Made by a program: the position numbers and the translations under genes
NCBI GenBank assembly: GCA_964016885.1
Contig: OZ024743.1
Span: forward strand, 192,389,655 to 192,453,654
Source of the DNA: Eledone cirrhosa
Taxonomy: Eukaryota; Mollusca; Cephalopoda; Octopoda; Eledonidae
Direction: 5' to 3'
Length of the DNA stretch: 64,000 nucleotides
The notes under the pieces: model-generated
Told to the model about the DNA's origin: nothing
The model's input: the letters and a program-made list of their open reading frames with translations, nothing else
Database searches by the model: none
Part shown: positions 33,569-64,000 of the stretch, piece after piece
How positions within the stretch are numbered: the first letter of the stretch is position 1
Layout of the letters: every line of letters starts with the position of its first letter

Positions 33569-33817
33569 ATCATCATCATCATCACCGTTTTACGTCCGTT
33601 CTTCCACGCTAGCATGGGTTAGACGGGTTGTCCTGTTGTGGGCAGTGTCTGGTCGGCTGACCATGCCTTGCTCATATAGGAACTGATTTGGCTTGATTTC
33701 TACAGCTGGATGCCCTTCCTAACACCAACCTCATTTACAGTGAGTGCTGGGTGCTTTTTCGTGGCACCTACACGTCCACTTTACAGTGTGGGCTGGGTGC
33801 TTTTTGGACGTACCTTG
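33569..33817 (-). repeat. SINE inserted in the Penelope-like ORF
   Basis: GATGAT tail at 33569-33586, CCATGCTAGCGTGGAAGAAC, GGAAGGGCATCCAGCTGTAG, and a duplicated AAAAAGCACCC module at the far end. No clear target duplication. Confidence 0.85.
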
Positions 33818-33829
33818 AATTTGTTTCTG

Positions 33830-34072
33830 TTTTCGTAATTCATCAATGCCTATTGCTTTAGCCCTTTCTATTCCATTATTTGTTAGTAATGGTGGGTACT
33901 GTCTTTCGAGCTGAATTTCCTTTAATTCGTGAAGTCTTTTATTTTGCGTTTCATAATTGGAGACAATTGTGCAACATTCGAACACCAACCAGATGTGAGA
34001 AAAACCACAAACCCTCCATCTCAACTCTACTTTTGAAAAGCACAAGAACTGCGAAACCGGTAAAGGAACCAA
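33830..34072 (-). pseudogene. Penelope-like ORF segment upstream of SINE
   Basis: It encodes LKEIQLERQYPPLLTNNGIE, then RAKAIGIDELRKQKQIQ, and is cut by the SINE. The 5' part lies in the inverted terminal repeat. It joins the GIY-YIG segment across the SINE. Confidence 0.6.
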
Positions 34073-34139
34073 ATAAATATATTTTTAAAAAAAGACTCTA
34101 GTTGCATTTTCGATTTCATCTTTTTTCCTTATACTTTCA

Positions 34140-34189
34140 CTTGTGTAGGACACCTCATTTTTTTTCATTTTGTAAAAAAACCTCACTTT

Positions 34190-34228
<39 letters not shown>

Positions 34229-35255
34229 TTGTCCTTTCAAGAAAATAGAGATATTTTTGTGTCATAAATATAAACTAAAAACCTTTTCAATTTACATCCT
34301 TTTATTATTATTATTTTTTTTTTTTTACTAGTTTCCAACTGCAATACAACTTAGAAAAATTTCAGTCAATCATATTGACCTCAATACTTTTTTTTTTCAA
34401 GTCTGATATTTGTTTTATCAATCACTTTTTGTCAAACCACTAAGTTACAGGACATAAATGCAAAGACAAATTATAAACATGAACACACACACATAGAGAG
34501 ACACAAATACACATACATAACCATCTTGCAGTTGTCATTTTCCAAATTTCACTCACAAGCTATTGATCAACCTGAGGTTATAGTATATGCCACTTGCCCA
34601 AATAGATGAATGAAAAAATTAATTTTTTTTCTTTCATCTTTCTTTTTACAACACTTTCAAAATCTGTCACTTCTCTCATAAATGTCTAAATCAAGAACGA
34701 AATTTCAGTTTTAAGTTTAAAAATGAATATGTACAATGTGAATAAAATAAAGTTGAATATACAATGAAATTAGATTTTTTAAAATGCAAGTCAAGCTGTC
34801 TGCAAATTAGACACACCCACACACACATGAATGTATACATACATATACACTTGCCATATTATGATTATTGGTATATATACACTTTATGCAAAGCACTCCC
34901 CTTAGGCATTTTCACCATACACCTTATAAACACACATCATCATTTTATCATTTCATTCTCCATTCCAAAATCTACATCTGACAACTCTTTATCTAACCAA
35001 CTTGCTAAGTGTATATGCTTCACTGAAGAGATCTAACAAGACTGAAACATATCTGTTGTTTTCACTAAGTTGGCTTCTATAAATTATTTCAAAAGACTTG
35101 GACCAGATCAGGCTATAGAAGTTTACTCCCCTGCTAACTTTTCATCACCTGAAATAGTCTCAGTTGATTGAAGATTTTTTTACAACCCCTCATATTCAGA
35201 TTGGGAAACTATTTCTATATATACATACATTTATATATTATACATACACATATAA
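34140..35255. other. Intergenic, no gene seen
   Basis: AT-rich with a (TA)n/(TG)n tract at 34190-34230 and long T runs. No conserved coding, splice pattern or repeat border was recognised. Confidence 0.5.
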
Positions 35256-35260
35256 ATGTA

Positions 35261-35539
35261 CAGTGGAACCTCTGAACACCTCTCATCACAAACAAATCAG
35301 TTCAGGAACAATTTTTCTGAATATAAAACGTCTTGGGTGACGAACGGTGTCTCGAGTAATGAACAAGCTGGGAATATCGGAGGGAATGTGTCACTTGCTA
35401 TGTAGTTAGTTATTATGGTGATATCTATCTGTCTCTCTCACTATATTTCTCTCTTAACATTTCATATGGGAAAAATAGTTTCTGTTTATGAACATTTTGG
35501 GTGACAAACAGCCTTCAGGATTGAATTCAGGTTCCACAG
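35261..35539. mobile_element. pogo/Tigger-like MITE
   Basis: Flanked by TA on both sides. Ends are CAGTGGAACCT and AGGTTCCACAG, one mismatch in 11 bp. The interior has the GACGAACGGTGTCTCGAGTA-type sequence of pogo-class MITEs. No transposase. Confidence 0.7.
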
Positions 35540-35554
35540 TATATACAAACATTG

Positions 35555-35945
35555 AAAGGCTGGAGAGAAATGAAGTGGGCATACTTTGATGGATGTGAAA
35601 TGTTAATGTGTGTGAATGAGAAAGTATGGATAAACTAAGATAGAAAATGGATATAAGAAGAATCAGATGTAGAATGCTAGAGAGGAGACTACGATGGTAT
35701 GGTATGTGATGTGCATGGATGATGATCACTGAGTGAAGAAGTGTCATGAAATCCCAGTGGAAGGAAGCCACAGTAGAGGAAGACGAAGGAAAACTGGGCA
35801 AATGTCGTGAGAGATGATCTCATATTGCTGAAGCCCACAGAGGAGATGATAAAGGAACGCAACAAGTGGAGAGATACTGTACTAAGAAGGACCAGTCCAA
35901 CCCATGCAAGTGTGGAACAGCAAACATAAAGTGATGATGATGATA
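35555..35945 (+). mobile_element. RTE-like LINE 3' fragment (second family)
   Basis: Plus strand, 5'-truncated. Traces of RLERNE, ERRLRWYG and the VERYCTKKD segment lead into AACCCATGCAAGTGTGGAAC and a GATGATGATG tail. Frames are broken. Confidence 0.7.
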
Positions 35946-36099
35946 ATACAAACATATCATCGTTTTGCACCCTTTTTCTGTGTTGTCACATTCTGAAATT
36001 TAAAAAGACTGATGACCGCATATGGCTCATACAGGACTAGAACTGTTTCATTCAAAAGAAATAATCAGGAGGCTATATATATATGGCTGACTGAATACA

Positions 36100-37393
36100 A
36101 ACATATCAGATTTGAGTCAACACAAGAGCTGAAGGCGGCATCAGCAAAGCAAAGACTAAAGTTCTAGTAAGTAGAGAGAAAAACAGGGCTCAGATTCCCT
36201 CAGGGAAATAGCTTTGATCAGTGTGCAGGAAAGGAGCGAGTATAATTCCATCCTGTCTCAAATGCAAAAACTATGGGTACACAAGAGATGTAGTGGGATC
36301 TTAGGAAGGCTAGCAAAAAAACATAGGTTTTAAATGTGGTTGATGCACAGGAGCAGTAAGCAGCAAAAGCTCACACGAAACAAGCCCTATAAAATGCTCA
36401 GAGGGTTCCATAGAAGTAGTTGATAGCTTCTGTTACCTGGGTGACCAAATTAGCAATGGAGGTTGCTTTTCTGAAAGTACAGTAGCCAAAATGAAAGCAG
36501 ACTGTATGACACTTGTGTATAAATAGCAATGTTGCAGGGAAATGAAACCTGGGCACTCTATGCAGAAGCCCTATGAAGATTGGAGAGAAATGAAGCTTGC
36601 ACGCTCCAATGGATGTATAATAGTAGTATGAATGAACAGCAAAGTGTCAATTATCTGGAGAAACTAGGCATAAGAGGGGTCAGATGCAGTGTACAGGAGA
36701 GGAGATTGCAGTAGTTTGGACATGTAATGCATATGGAGGGTGACAGTTGTATAAATAGGTGTAGAGCACACAAAGCCAACACAAACTATGGAAGAGGAAG
36801 GCCTAGGAAAGCTTGGGATGAAATGATAAAAGCTGACCTTGCCCAATTAAACCTCACAAAGGGATGACACAGGATCAAGGTCTCTGGCGGCATACTGTAC
36901 TACAGAAGACCCACCTTCCAATGTGAATAAAATGAAATGAAACATGTAAAAGACACACTCTCCTCTTCGACCCTCACTATTCACTCTCCCCAGTCTTAAT
37001 ACCCTTCCCACACCAGCTAAATATCCTACACACCTACATGTCAAACTTGATTACCCGTGCCACCCAACACTTACCCCTGATACACCTCATCAGCCAAACC
37101 CACGCATACAAGCATGTAAGCTGGACACGCTCAACATCTGATATCCTACAATGCTGTTGACAGGACAAAAAGCACTAAGTCCACTCTCTATGCTGATCCA
37201 GTGCCACAACAAAAAGCCCCCTGTTCATATTTTAACATGGGGTTTGCATTAGAATGGGCATCCAGCTGTAGAAACCAAGCCAAAATACAGATCTGTATGA
37301 GTAAGACTGATCTCCTGAGCTGAATTGTCTCATAAATGTGCCAACCCATCTGACCCATGGAAGTGTGGAAAACTAGATATAAAATGATGATAT
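36100..37393 (+). mobile_element. Decayed RTE LINE 3' half with SINE-like 3' UTR
   Basis: Same family as the element at 2.6 kb. It shows the end of the RT (KTKVLVSREKNRAQIPSGK), remnants of the PHD-like cluster, IEVVDSFCYLGDQISNGGCF, then a GRGRPRKAWDEM segment, a divergent UTR, the GGGCATCCAGCTGTAGAAAC module and a GATGAT tail. Many stops. Confidence 0.8.
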
Positions 37394-37539
37394 TTATATA
37401 TATACATATATTTATTTATTGCTCTTCCACTCTGCACAATCTGGAGGGGGATGAGCAGAATTGGACCTTGAAACCTTGGGTAGCACTTTTATTTCCATGT
37501 ATGAACATAAATAATATAATATGTAGATATTTAAATATA

Positions 37540-37619
37540 TACATACATGCATGCATGTGTGTGTGTGTATATATATATATACATATATATATACATACAC
37601 ACATACATGTATATACGTA

Positions 37620-37664
<45 letters not shown>

Positions 37665-37696
37665 TCATATATATGTACATACATATATATATACAT
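37540..37696 (+). repeat. (TG)n/(TA)n/(TACA)n compound microsatellite
   Basis: Abuts the GATGAT tail of the LINE at 37697. Frames rich in Tyr-Ile are artefacts. Confidence 0.93.
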
Positions 37697-38262
37697 ATCA
37701 TCATCATCGTTTAACGTCCATCTTCCACGCTCGCATGGGTTTGGACGGGAGTTTTCCCACTTGAGGCAAGAGTGGTTGTCTTGCTCATATAGGACTGTCT
37801 GGCGGGTTTTCTACGGCTGGATGCCCTTCCTAACACCAACCACATTTACAGTGTGGAACTGGGGGGTTTTTACCGTGTTACCTACACGGCCACATTACAG
37901 CGTGGACTGTGTGTTTCTTTTGTCGTGACACCTACACGACCTCATTTGTTTCGGGCTGGATGTTGTGGTACCAACATAACTTTACATTGAAAGGGGTGGT
38001 GTGGATGGGGTGGGGGTAGTGGGACGGGGGTGTATTTTGTTAGAGGTGCCTACTGACTGTAGTAGGTTTCACTTTGCACTTAGGTAAGGAGGGTCTTCTC
38101 TATTACTGTGTAGCGCCAAAGATCTCGGTCCAGTGACCTTGTCTTGGAGAGGTGTGTGTGAGGTCGGAATTTATCAAGTTGTCCCAGGTTTTTCTGGGTC
38201 TGCCTACTCCGTGGCTACCGTCTATTTTTATTGCCCTGCACTTTTTTATACAGCTGTCGTTA
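37697..38262 (-). mobile_element. RTE LINE 3' fragment, severely 5'-truncated
   Basis: Minus strand. Begins in the CIKKCRAIKIDGSHGVGRPR codons and runs through the whole 3' UTR to a GATGATGATGAT tail. About 90% like 2618-3230. (TA)n sequence on both sides, as for the first copy. It lies downstream of PHTF. Confidence 0.88.
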
Positions 38263-38480
38263 CATATATATGTATATATACACATACACACACACATATA
38301 TACATGGCATTCAGCTAAATCTTGCTTTTTCTCTAGGGTTTCTCACATTTTCGTTGTGCAAGAAAAAACAAAAAAAAATTATAATGGGAGTGGAAAAGGC
38401 AGTGAAATACTATAAATATAGTCTTATTTTACAGAATCTGACTCTCAATGTGTCATTTCTAACTGTCTTTTTGCATTTAA

Positions 38481-38735
38481 CTCTTAACATCCTGTATTGA
38501 TTTACCAGAACATTTCTACAAAAGAATGTTTTTAACTGAACATTTATAGTATCTTTACCTGTGAACAAATCTTGGTGAAACATTGCAGTATTAGAGTAAA
38601 ATCTTTTATTTTTAATGTGATGCAGTCAGTGCTTTGCACAAATCTTCTAGACTGCATCCAACAGTCATAGTGCAGCTTTGTACTTTTCCAAAATGTCTTG
38701 CTAATGTGGATTTGTGAAGTACAGGATGTTAAGAG
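38481..38735. mobile_element. TTAA MITE, family C
   Basis: Bounded by TTAA. Ends are CTCTTAACATCCTGTA and TACAGGATGTTAAGAG, giving 16-bp inverted repeats. Relatives at 43620-43987 and 56069-56287. Confidence 0.8.
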
Positions 38736-38889
38736 TAAACACTTCTCACTTCTATTTGCCTGACACTTCAGGAGTAGTCACTGTACATTGCAAACAGTGG
38801 CATTTACAATATATAAATAAATATAATAAATAAATAAATAGATGAATAAATAAAAAAGGTATATTTTAATAAATTAAGTGTTTTCTAGG

Positions 38890-39800
38890 TCCTCTATTTT
38901 GCAAGTGCTAGACAGACTTGCAAAAACTTGGTGCACAAAATAAGTTGGTAAAATTTTCTTTTGGGGCACAGAACTATTTCATTTGGTAAACTGAGGTCCT
39001 TTTATCGGGCCTTAGTGTACATAATTATTTCAGTTGGTATATTGAGGTCCTTTTAGAGTATTGGGCCACATCAGTAATTAATTTGGTATACTAAGGTCCT
39101 CCTTTAGGCTTTGGTACACAGAAGTGCTTCAAATGGTCTATTGAGGTCCACATTTGTGCATTGGTGCACAAATTAAGTTGTTAAAAAGCAGCTTTTGGGG
39201 CCTTTGGTGCACAGAATTAATTCTATTGCTATATTGAGGTCTACTTTTGGGCATTGGAGCACAGAATTAACTCAGTTGGTAAATGGAGGTTCTCTTTTGA
39301 GTCTTGGTGCACAGATGTAATTCAGTAAATATATGAAGGTGCACTTTTGTGTATTATTGCACAGAATTAATCAGCTGATATGCTTAGGTCCTGTTTTGGG
39401 AACTTGGGACACAGAAGTAATTCAGTTGGTATACTGAGGTCCTATTCTAGGCTTTGGTTCATAGAACAAGTTGGTAAATTGAAGTCCTCTTTTGGTGTTT
39501 TTGTGCACAGAATTAATTCAGTTCATATATTGAGGTCCTCTTTTAAGTATTAGGGCACAGAAGCAATTCCGTTAGTATATTGAGGTCTACTTTTGGACAT
39601 TGGTGCACAGAATAAATTCAGTTGGTAAACAGATGGTCCTCTTTTGGGCCTTGGTGCACAGAAGTACTTCAGTTGGTATATAGAAGTCCATTATGGATCC
39701 TTGGTGCGGAGAATTAATTCTGTTGGTTTATTGAGGTCCTCTTTTGGGCATTGGTGCACAGAATAAATTCAGTTGATAAATTGAAGTCCTCTTCAATGAC
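38890..39800 (-). repeat. 48-bp minisatellite in PHTF 3' flank/UTR
   Basis: About 18 diverged units of roughly 48-50 bp, starting about 10 nt downstream of the PHTF stop. Each unit reads (plus strand) TTGGTGCACAGAATTAATTC, AGTTGGTATATTGAGGTCC, TCTTTTGGGC. GAATTAATTC is palindromic. I see no AATAAA on the minus strand inside the array. The nearest candidates are ATTAAA at about 38864-38869 and AATAAA at about 38604, so the 3' UTR may run through the whole array. Confidence 0.8.
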
Positions 39801-39809
39801 ATGTTGTCA

Positions 39810-60418
<20,609 letters not shown>

Positions 60419-60644
60419 CTGAAAAAATATAGAAAAAATAAATCATATTACATAATCATAAAATGTAGGATATGTAGAACAAATGGAAAGTTGTAATATT
60501 TAAGCCTATTCCAAGGGTATAAGGAATGTAGCAATAAAATATTTCCAACTGAGGAAGAGTGCTGAATTTGCATATATAAACACAAACATGCATTAATTGG
60601 AGATGTATATAGTGTACACGTGGAGTCTAAGTCTAAAGTCTGTC

Positions 60645-60920
60645 TTAAGCCAGAAGGCTCGTTAAGCTGGAACTTATCCCAGTTTCATGGTGTGAAGCAA
60701 CTGAGAGTACAAGACTCCCCCACTGGACAGGACGCCAGTCGCATCGCAGGGTTAAACTCCCAGTTATTGCTGGTACTCATTTTCAGCTGAGTATACTGGA
60801 GCAACGTGAAATGAAGTGTTTTACTCAAGAACACAACACACAACCCAGCCCAGGAATCGAACCCATGACATTATGATCGTAAGTACAACACCCTTACCAC
60901 AAGGCCGCACGCCTCCACTA
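60645..60920 (-). repeat. tRNA-derived SINE, long form
   Basis: Minus strand: GGAGGCGTGCGGCCTTGTGG (A box), GGGTTCGATTCCTGGG (near-perfect B box), then the GAGTAAAACACTTCATTTCA segment. Best-preserved head in the window. Located upstream of the first visible PHTF exon. Confidence 0.72.
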
Positions 60921-61004
60921 TATGTGTAGACAACTTCAGAATGTAAAAACAATGCACCCATAGATATGAATTAACCATATATCTCTTCTGAGATCATCAT
61001 CATC

Positions 61005-61160
61005 ATCATTTTACATGTTATTCCATGCTTCCAAGGGTTGGACGAGTCCTCAGTACAGCATATCTCCATTTATCATGTCCCTTTATTATCTCCTCCGTGA
61101 GCTTTAGCAGTCTAAGATCAGCTCTCACCATTTCCATCCAGATCTTCTTCTTCTTACTCT
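61005..61160 (-). repeat. RTE-like LINE 3' tail, second family
   Basis: Plus-strand ATCATCATCATCATTTTACA, CAGTACAGCATATCTCCATT, TCTAAGATCAGCTCTCACCA: the reverse of the LINE tails at 35.7 and 58.4 kb. Confidence 0.7.
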
Positions 61161-61559
61161 ACTGCAGCTTCCTCAAGAGAATAAATCCCAGATAAAGTAG
61201 TTGGCTTGATATAATCTACTAAAACACTTGAATATGGCTGCAAACCAATGGCTGACTTGGCAGCATGTACAGTGCTTTCATCGTGGATTTTAAGTGCTTA
61301 TGTAGTTGTGAGCAGAACCCAACACCCTCTAAACCTACTCACAGTTGATTCAGCAGAATATCCAAGATGCTACAGCTGGAAGGGGAGGAGGCTGCACTAG
61401 GCTCACACTTTCTTGACTGACACCAAAAGGATAAAAAGCAAAGTAGATCTCAGCATTTGAACTGAGAGCACAGAAAACTGAAACAAATATTCTATGCTCT
61501 AATGTCTGCCAAAATAAATATCAAATATGTGTGCATGTGTATATATATATATATATATA

Positions 61560-62115
61560 TAACTGACTGGCACAGCAGTGTCATTGTAAATTGCTACAAG
61601 GACAAAAGAGATGCTCTAGAGAGAAGTAATTTCAAAGCAGCATCAAATTGATAAACCTGGTCATGAAAGTTACTGAAACAGTTACCGTGCAACTAATTAA
61701 AGACAGAAACAAGTTAGATGAGACGCTGTTTGACTTTATGTCAGGTAAAGGTACTGTTGATGCCTTCTTCCTAGTGAGGCAACAGCAGAATTACTTGAGT
61801 AAACCTCTGTATCTGGCTTTTGCAGATTTGGAGAAGGCCTTTGGGAGGGGACCTCACTCTGCAAGAAAGCTAGATGTAGGTAAATAGCTCATGAGGGCTG
61901 TGTAAGCCATGTAAAAAGGTCAACCAGCAAGATGAGAGTTGGCCATAGTTACTGTGATGTATTTGAAGTGCATGTGGGGGTCCACCAGGGTTTATTCTTC
62001 AGTCCATTTCCGTTTACCATTGTCCTTCAGCTCATAACTGAGGAGTTTAAAATTGGAAAAAGATTCTTCTAACTAATGCAAGCATGTAAAAGCGGATGTA
62101 AAACAATGATGATGA
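61560..62115 (+). mobile_element. RTE LINE fragment with RT remnants, internally deleted
   Basis: NCYKDKRDALERSN, LIKDRNKLDETLFDFMSGKG, LYLAFADLEKAFGRG (motif A), then VGVHQGL (motif B) on another frame. It jumps directly to the AAGCATGTAAAAGCGGATG tail and (GATGAT)n. The catalytic YADD block and the C-terminal domain have been lost in the jump. Confidence 0.78.
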
Positions 62116-62224
62116 TGTGTGTATGTGTGTTTGTGTGTGTATTATATATGTACTAAAATCTTTTTCAACACGCAGATGCATATCTGTATATGTGTGTGCA
62201 TGTGCATATGCATACATTTATATG

Positions 62225-62370
62225 TATGAGTATATAAATATAAATACGCAAACACAGACACACTTACAAAAATACACACTCAGACATACATTCACACAAA
62301 TACACAAACATTCACACAAGCACACACACACATACACAAACATTTACACAAACACACACTCACACAAAGC
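62225..62370 (+). repeat. (ACAC/ACAAAC)-type degenerate microsatellite
   Basis: Irregular CACACAAACATTCACACAA-like units, purine/pyrimidine alternating. Confidence 0.85.
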
Positions 62371-62544
62371 GTAGCAAATGGAACGCCAGCTGCTATTTTG
62401 CTATAGTTTTTTCCCCATCCCTTTTCTTCCTTTCACACACACATAAATTCACACAAACATACACACACAAACATGCTGTGACAGATGGAAGTCACTCAAA
62501 TTTATATATAGATATATAAATGCAATGAAATATTTTTTTTAAAT

Positions 62545-62975
62545 GAAGGGTAGACTGTATGATGCCTGTGTACGAACTACAATGTTACATGGCAGTGAAA
62601 CATGGGATGTAAAGTGATTGGTGATAGGAAGGGCATCCTGGTGTAGAAAACCTGTCAGACAAAGGGTTGGGAAGACCCTCCAGTCATGTCAATGACCTGA
62701 CAACCTCCATAGTGTTGGTGATTTACATGATAAACACACCCAGTACACACTGTAAAGTGGTTCGTGATAGGAAGGACATCCAGCCATAGAAATGATGCCA
62801 AACAAAGGGTTGGGAAGACACTCAATTGTGTCAAAGCCTCTCTTGTGTCAAACCTCTCCTGAGCACTGGATGGACCATGAAACCGTACATAAGTGAGACA
62901 CAGATCCCTGGCTTGCTTGGGAGATCAGTGGCTTTGTGGGAAAAGCAGACGTTAAAACAACAATAATGATGATGA
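62545..62975 (+). mobile_element. RTE LINE 3' fragment with internal duplication
   Basis: GRLYDACVRTTMLHGSETW is joined to two copies of a GTGATAGGAAGGRCATCC...AAACAAAGGGTTGGGAAGAC block, then a GATGATGAT tail. Confidence 0.7.
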
Positions 62976-63178
62976 TTACTAAATCAGGGACAAATTATTG
63001 AACAGTCATCAAATGCTATTAAACTATTAATGAAATCATTATTATTTGCAGTTAAACAATAAATGAAGTACATAAGTTTTTATACATAGACTAACATAAT
63101 CTACAGAGTAAATCTAGATTTTAAGTAAAACTTTATCTTTCAATGATAAGCTACAAAAACAAAATTGAGAAGAACGAA

Positions 63179-63434
63179 CCCCTCTGATACCATACAGTCT
63201 GACACTGCACTTGATTCTACAATACAAAGCTGCTTGTTTTAAAGTGTTCATAATTATATTAAAATTTTCCATCATAATTTTATGTAAGAACTTTGTTAAG
63301 TTATGCTCCGAACAACTTAAAAACGAAAAACTTATTTTACTATATCCTCCCACCCACCAAAATAGTTCATTATTTTCAAAATTTATTGAAAATCATATGC
63401 AGTGTATTTCATTAGAAATATGGTAACTAAATGA
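63179..63434. mobile_element. TTAA MITE, family B
   Basis: CCCCTCTGATACCATACAGT to GAAATATGGTAACTAAATGA. It shares the TTAA at 63435-63438 with the next copy. Confidence 0.75.
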
Positions 63435-63438
63435 TTAA

Positions 63439-63675
63439 CCCTTTTAATATGGAACAAGCTGAAACTGCCTCTGGTTCTATGATAAAACAAACAAAAAGAT
63501 AAATGCGTATATATTTATCTTAAACCCCTCCACCATAAGTTTATGTAAAATTAAATTATGTTCCAAACACCAGCTTAATAAAGTTATTTATATTACTAAA
63601 CCCCTCCAAATTCTTGATTATTTTCTAAATTAATTGAAAGTTATAGGCAGTATATTTCATTAGAATGAAAAGGTT
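63439..63675. mobile_element. TTAA MITE, family B, adjacent copy
   Basis: CCCTTTTAATATGGAACAAG to TTCATTAGAATGAAAAGG. It abuts the preceding copy through a single TTAA. Confidence 0.75.
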
Positions 63676-64000
63676 ACAGTGACTTTTATGTACCTATAAA
63701 CAATTCTGTTCATACAAAATATTCTCATTCTGCATAAACTAATACACACATGCAAACTTGTCATAAAATATGTGACGATAATTTCTAAATGATTTTTGCT
63801 TTCATTTTTTGTTCCTAAATTGTCTTTTTTTTTTAAACAAAAATGAAATTAAGAAATGCAAACCTACCATGAATGAGTTTACCTTCATATTTAAGACATT
63901 TATGTTAACTTAAATATATACATATATATCTCAAAAGTGTTACTGACTAACTAACAAAAAATAAAAAAAAGAAACAAAACAATTCAGGAAATGGTGATAG

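Larger units (their letters stand above)
31968..34132 (-). mobile_element. Penelope-like element (GIY-YIG), flanked by 160-bp inverted repeats
   Basis: The ends 31968-32127 and 33973-34132 are inverted complements at about 95%. Between them on the minus strand lie the end of a Penelope ORF (33830-34072), a SINE that splits it (33569-33817), the GIY-YIG C-terminus (32975-33568) and a repetitive 3' region (32130-32970). The RT domain itself is absent, so the copy is internally deleted or was truncated before insertion. Confidence 0.82.

Overview
The window looks like nuclear DNA from a coleoid cephalopod, most likely an octopus. Three things point there: many (TA)n, (CATA)n and (ATC)n tracts; dozens of SINE/LINE 3' ends that close in (GATGAT)n; and tRNA-derived SINEs of the octopus OR type. 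It holds one host gene, decoded at splice-site level, set in dense nested mobile DNA. I saw no bacterial features, CRISPR arrays or cellular rRNA/tRNA genes.

Host gene (39.8-60.4 kb, minus strand): a PHTF-family multi-pass membrane protein. Fourteen exons join in phase with GT-AG borders to give 877 codons plus a stop at 39810-39812. Only the extreme N-terminus lies beyond the right edge. Introns carry SINEs, RTE LINE tails and MITEs that insert at TTAA. A roughly 18-unit, 48-bp minisatellite starts right after the stop codon.

Retroelement complex (6.7-20.7 kb): two copies of a Penelope-like element (RT plus GIY-YIG endonuclease) lie head to head, with 5' ends at the centre and 3' ends outward, forming a multi-kilobase inverted repeat. 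Both outer ends carry a hammerhead-ribozyme-like core. The left copy is interrupted by a 1,433-bp non-autonomous Helitron (8161-9593), the right by a 4.94-kb Ty3/gypsy element with two LTRs (15741-20679). Each insertion has an intact empty site in the opposite arm.

Other mobile DNA: a minus-strand RTE-type LINE (2618-5802; endonuclease, RT, PHD-like zinc cluster) with three in-frame stops and no frameshift seen; 3' fragments of that family and a related one at 35.6, 36.1-37.4, 37.7-38.3, 40.7-41.1, 58.1, 61.0, 61.6 and 62.5 kb; a second type of Penelope-like element (31.97-34.13 kb) flanked by 160-bp inverted repeats and split by a SINE; four palindromic or foldback elements; a pogo-like MITE; three families of TTAA-bounded MITEs, some nested; and SINE-derived minisatellites at 30.4, 40.1 and 57.5 kb. 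A 1.3-kb pyrimidine-rich tract lies at 24.3-25.6 kb.

The left 39 kb appears to be intergenic repeat territory downstream of PHTF. All retroelement reading frames carry disabling lesions, so none looks autonomous now.
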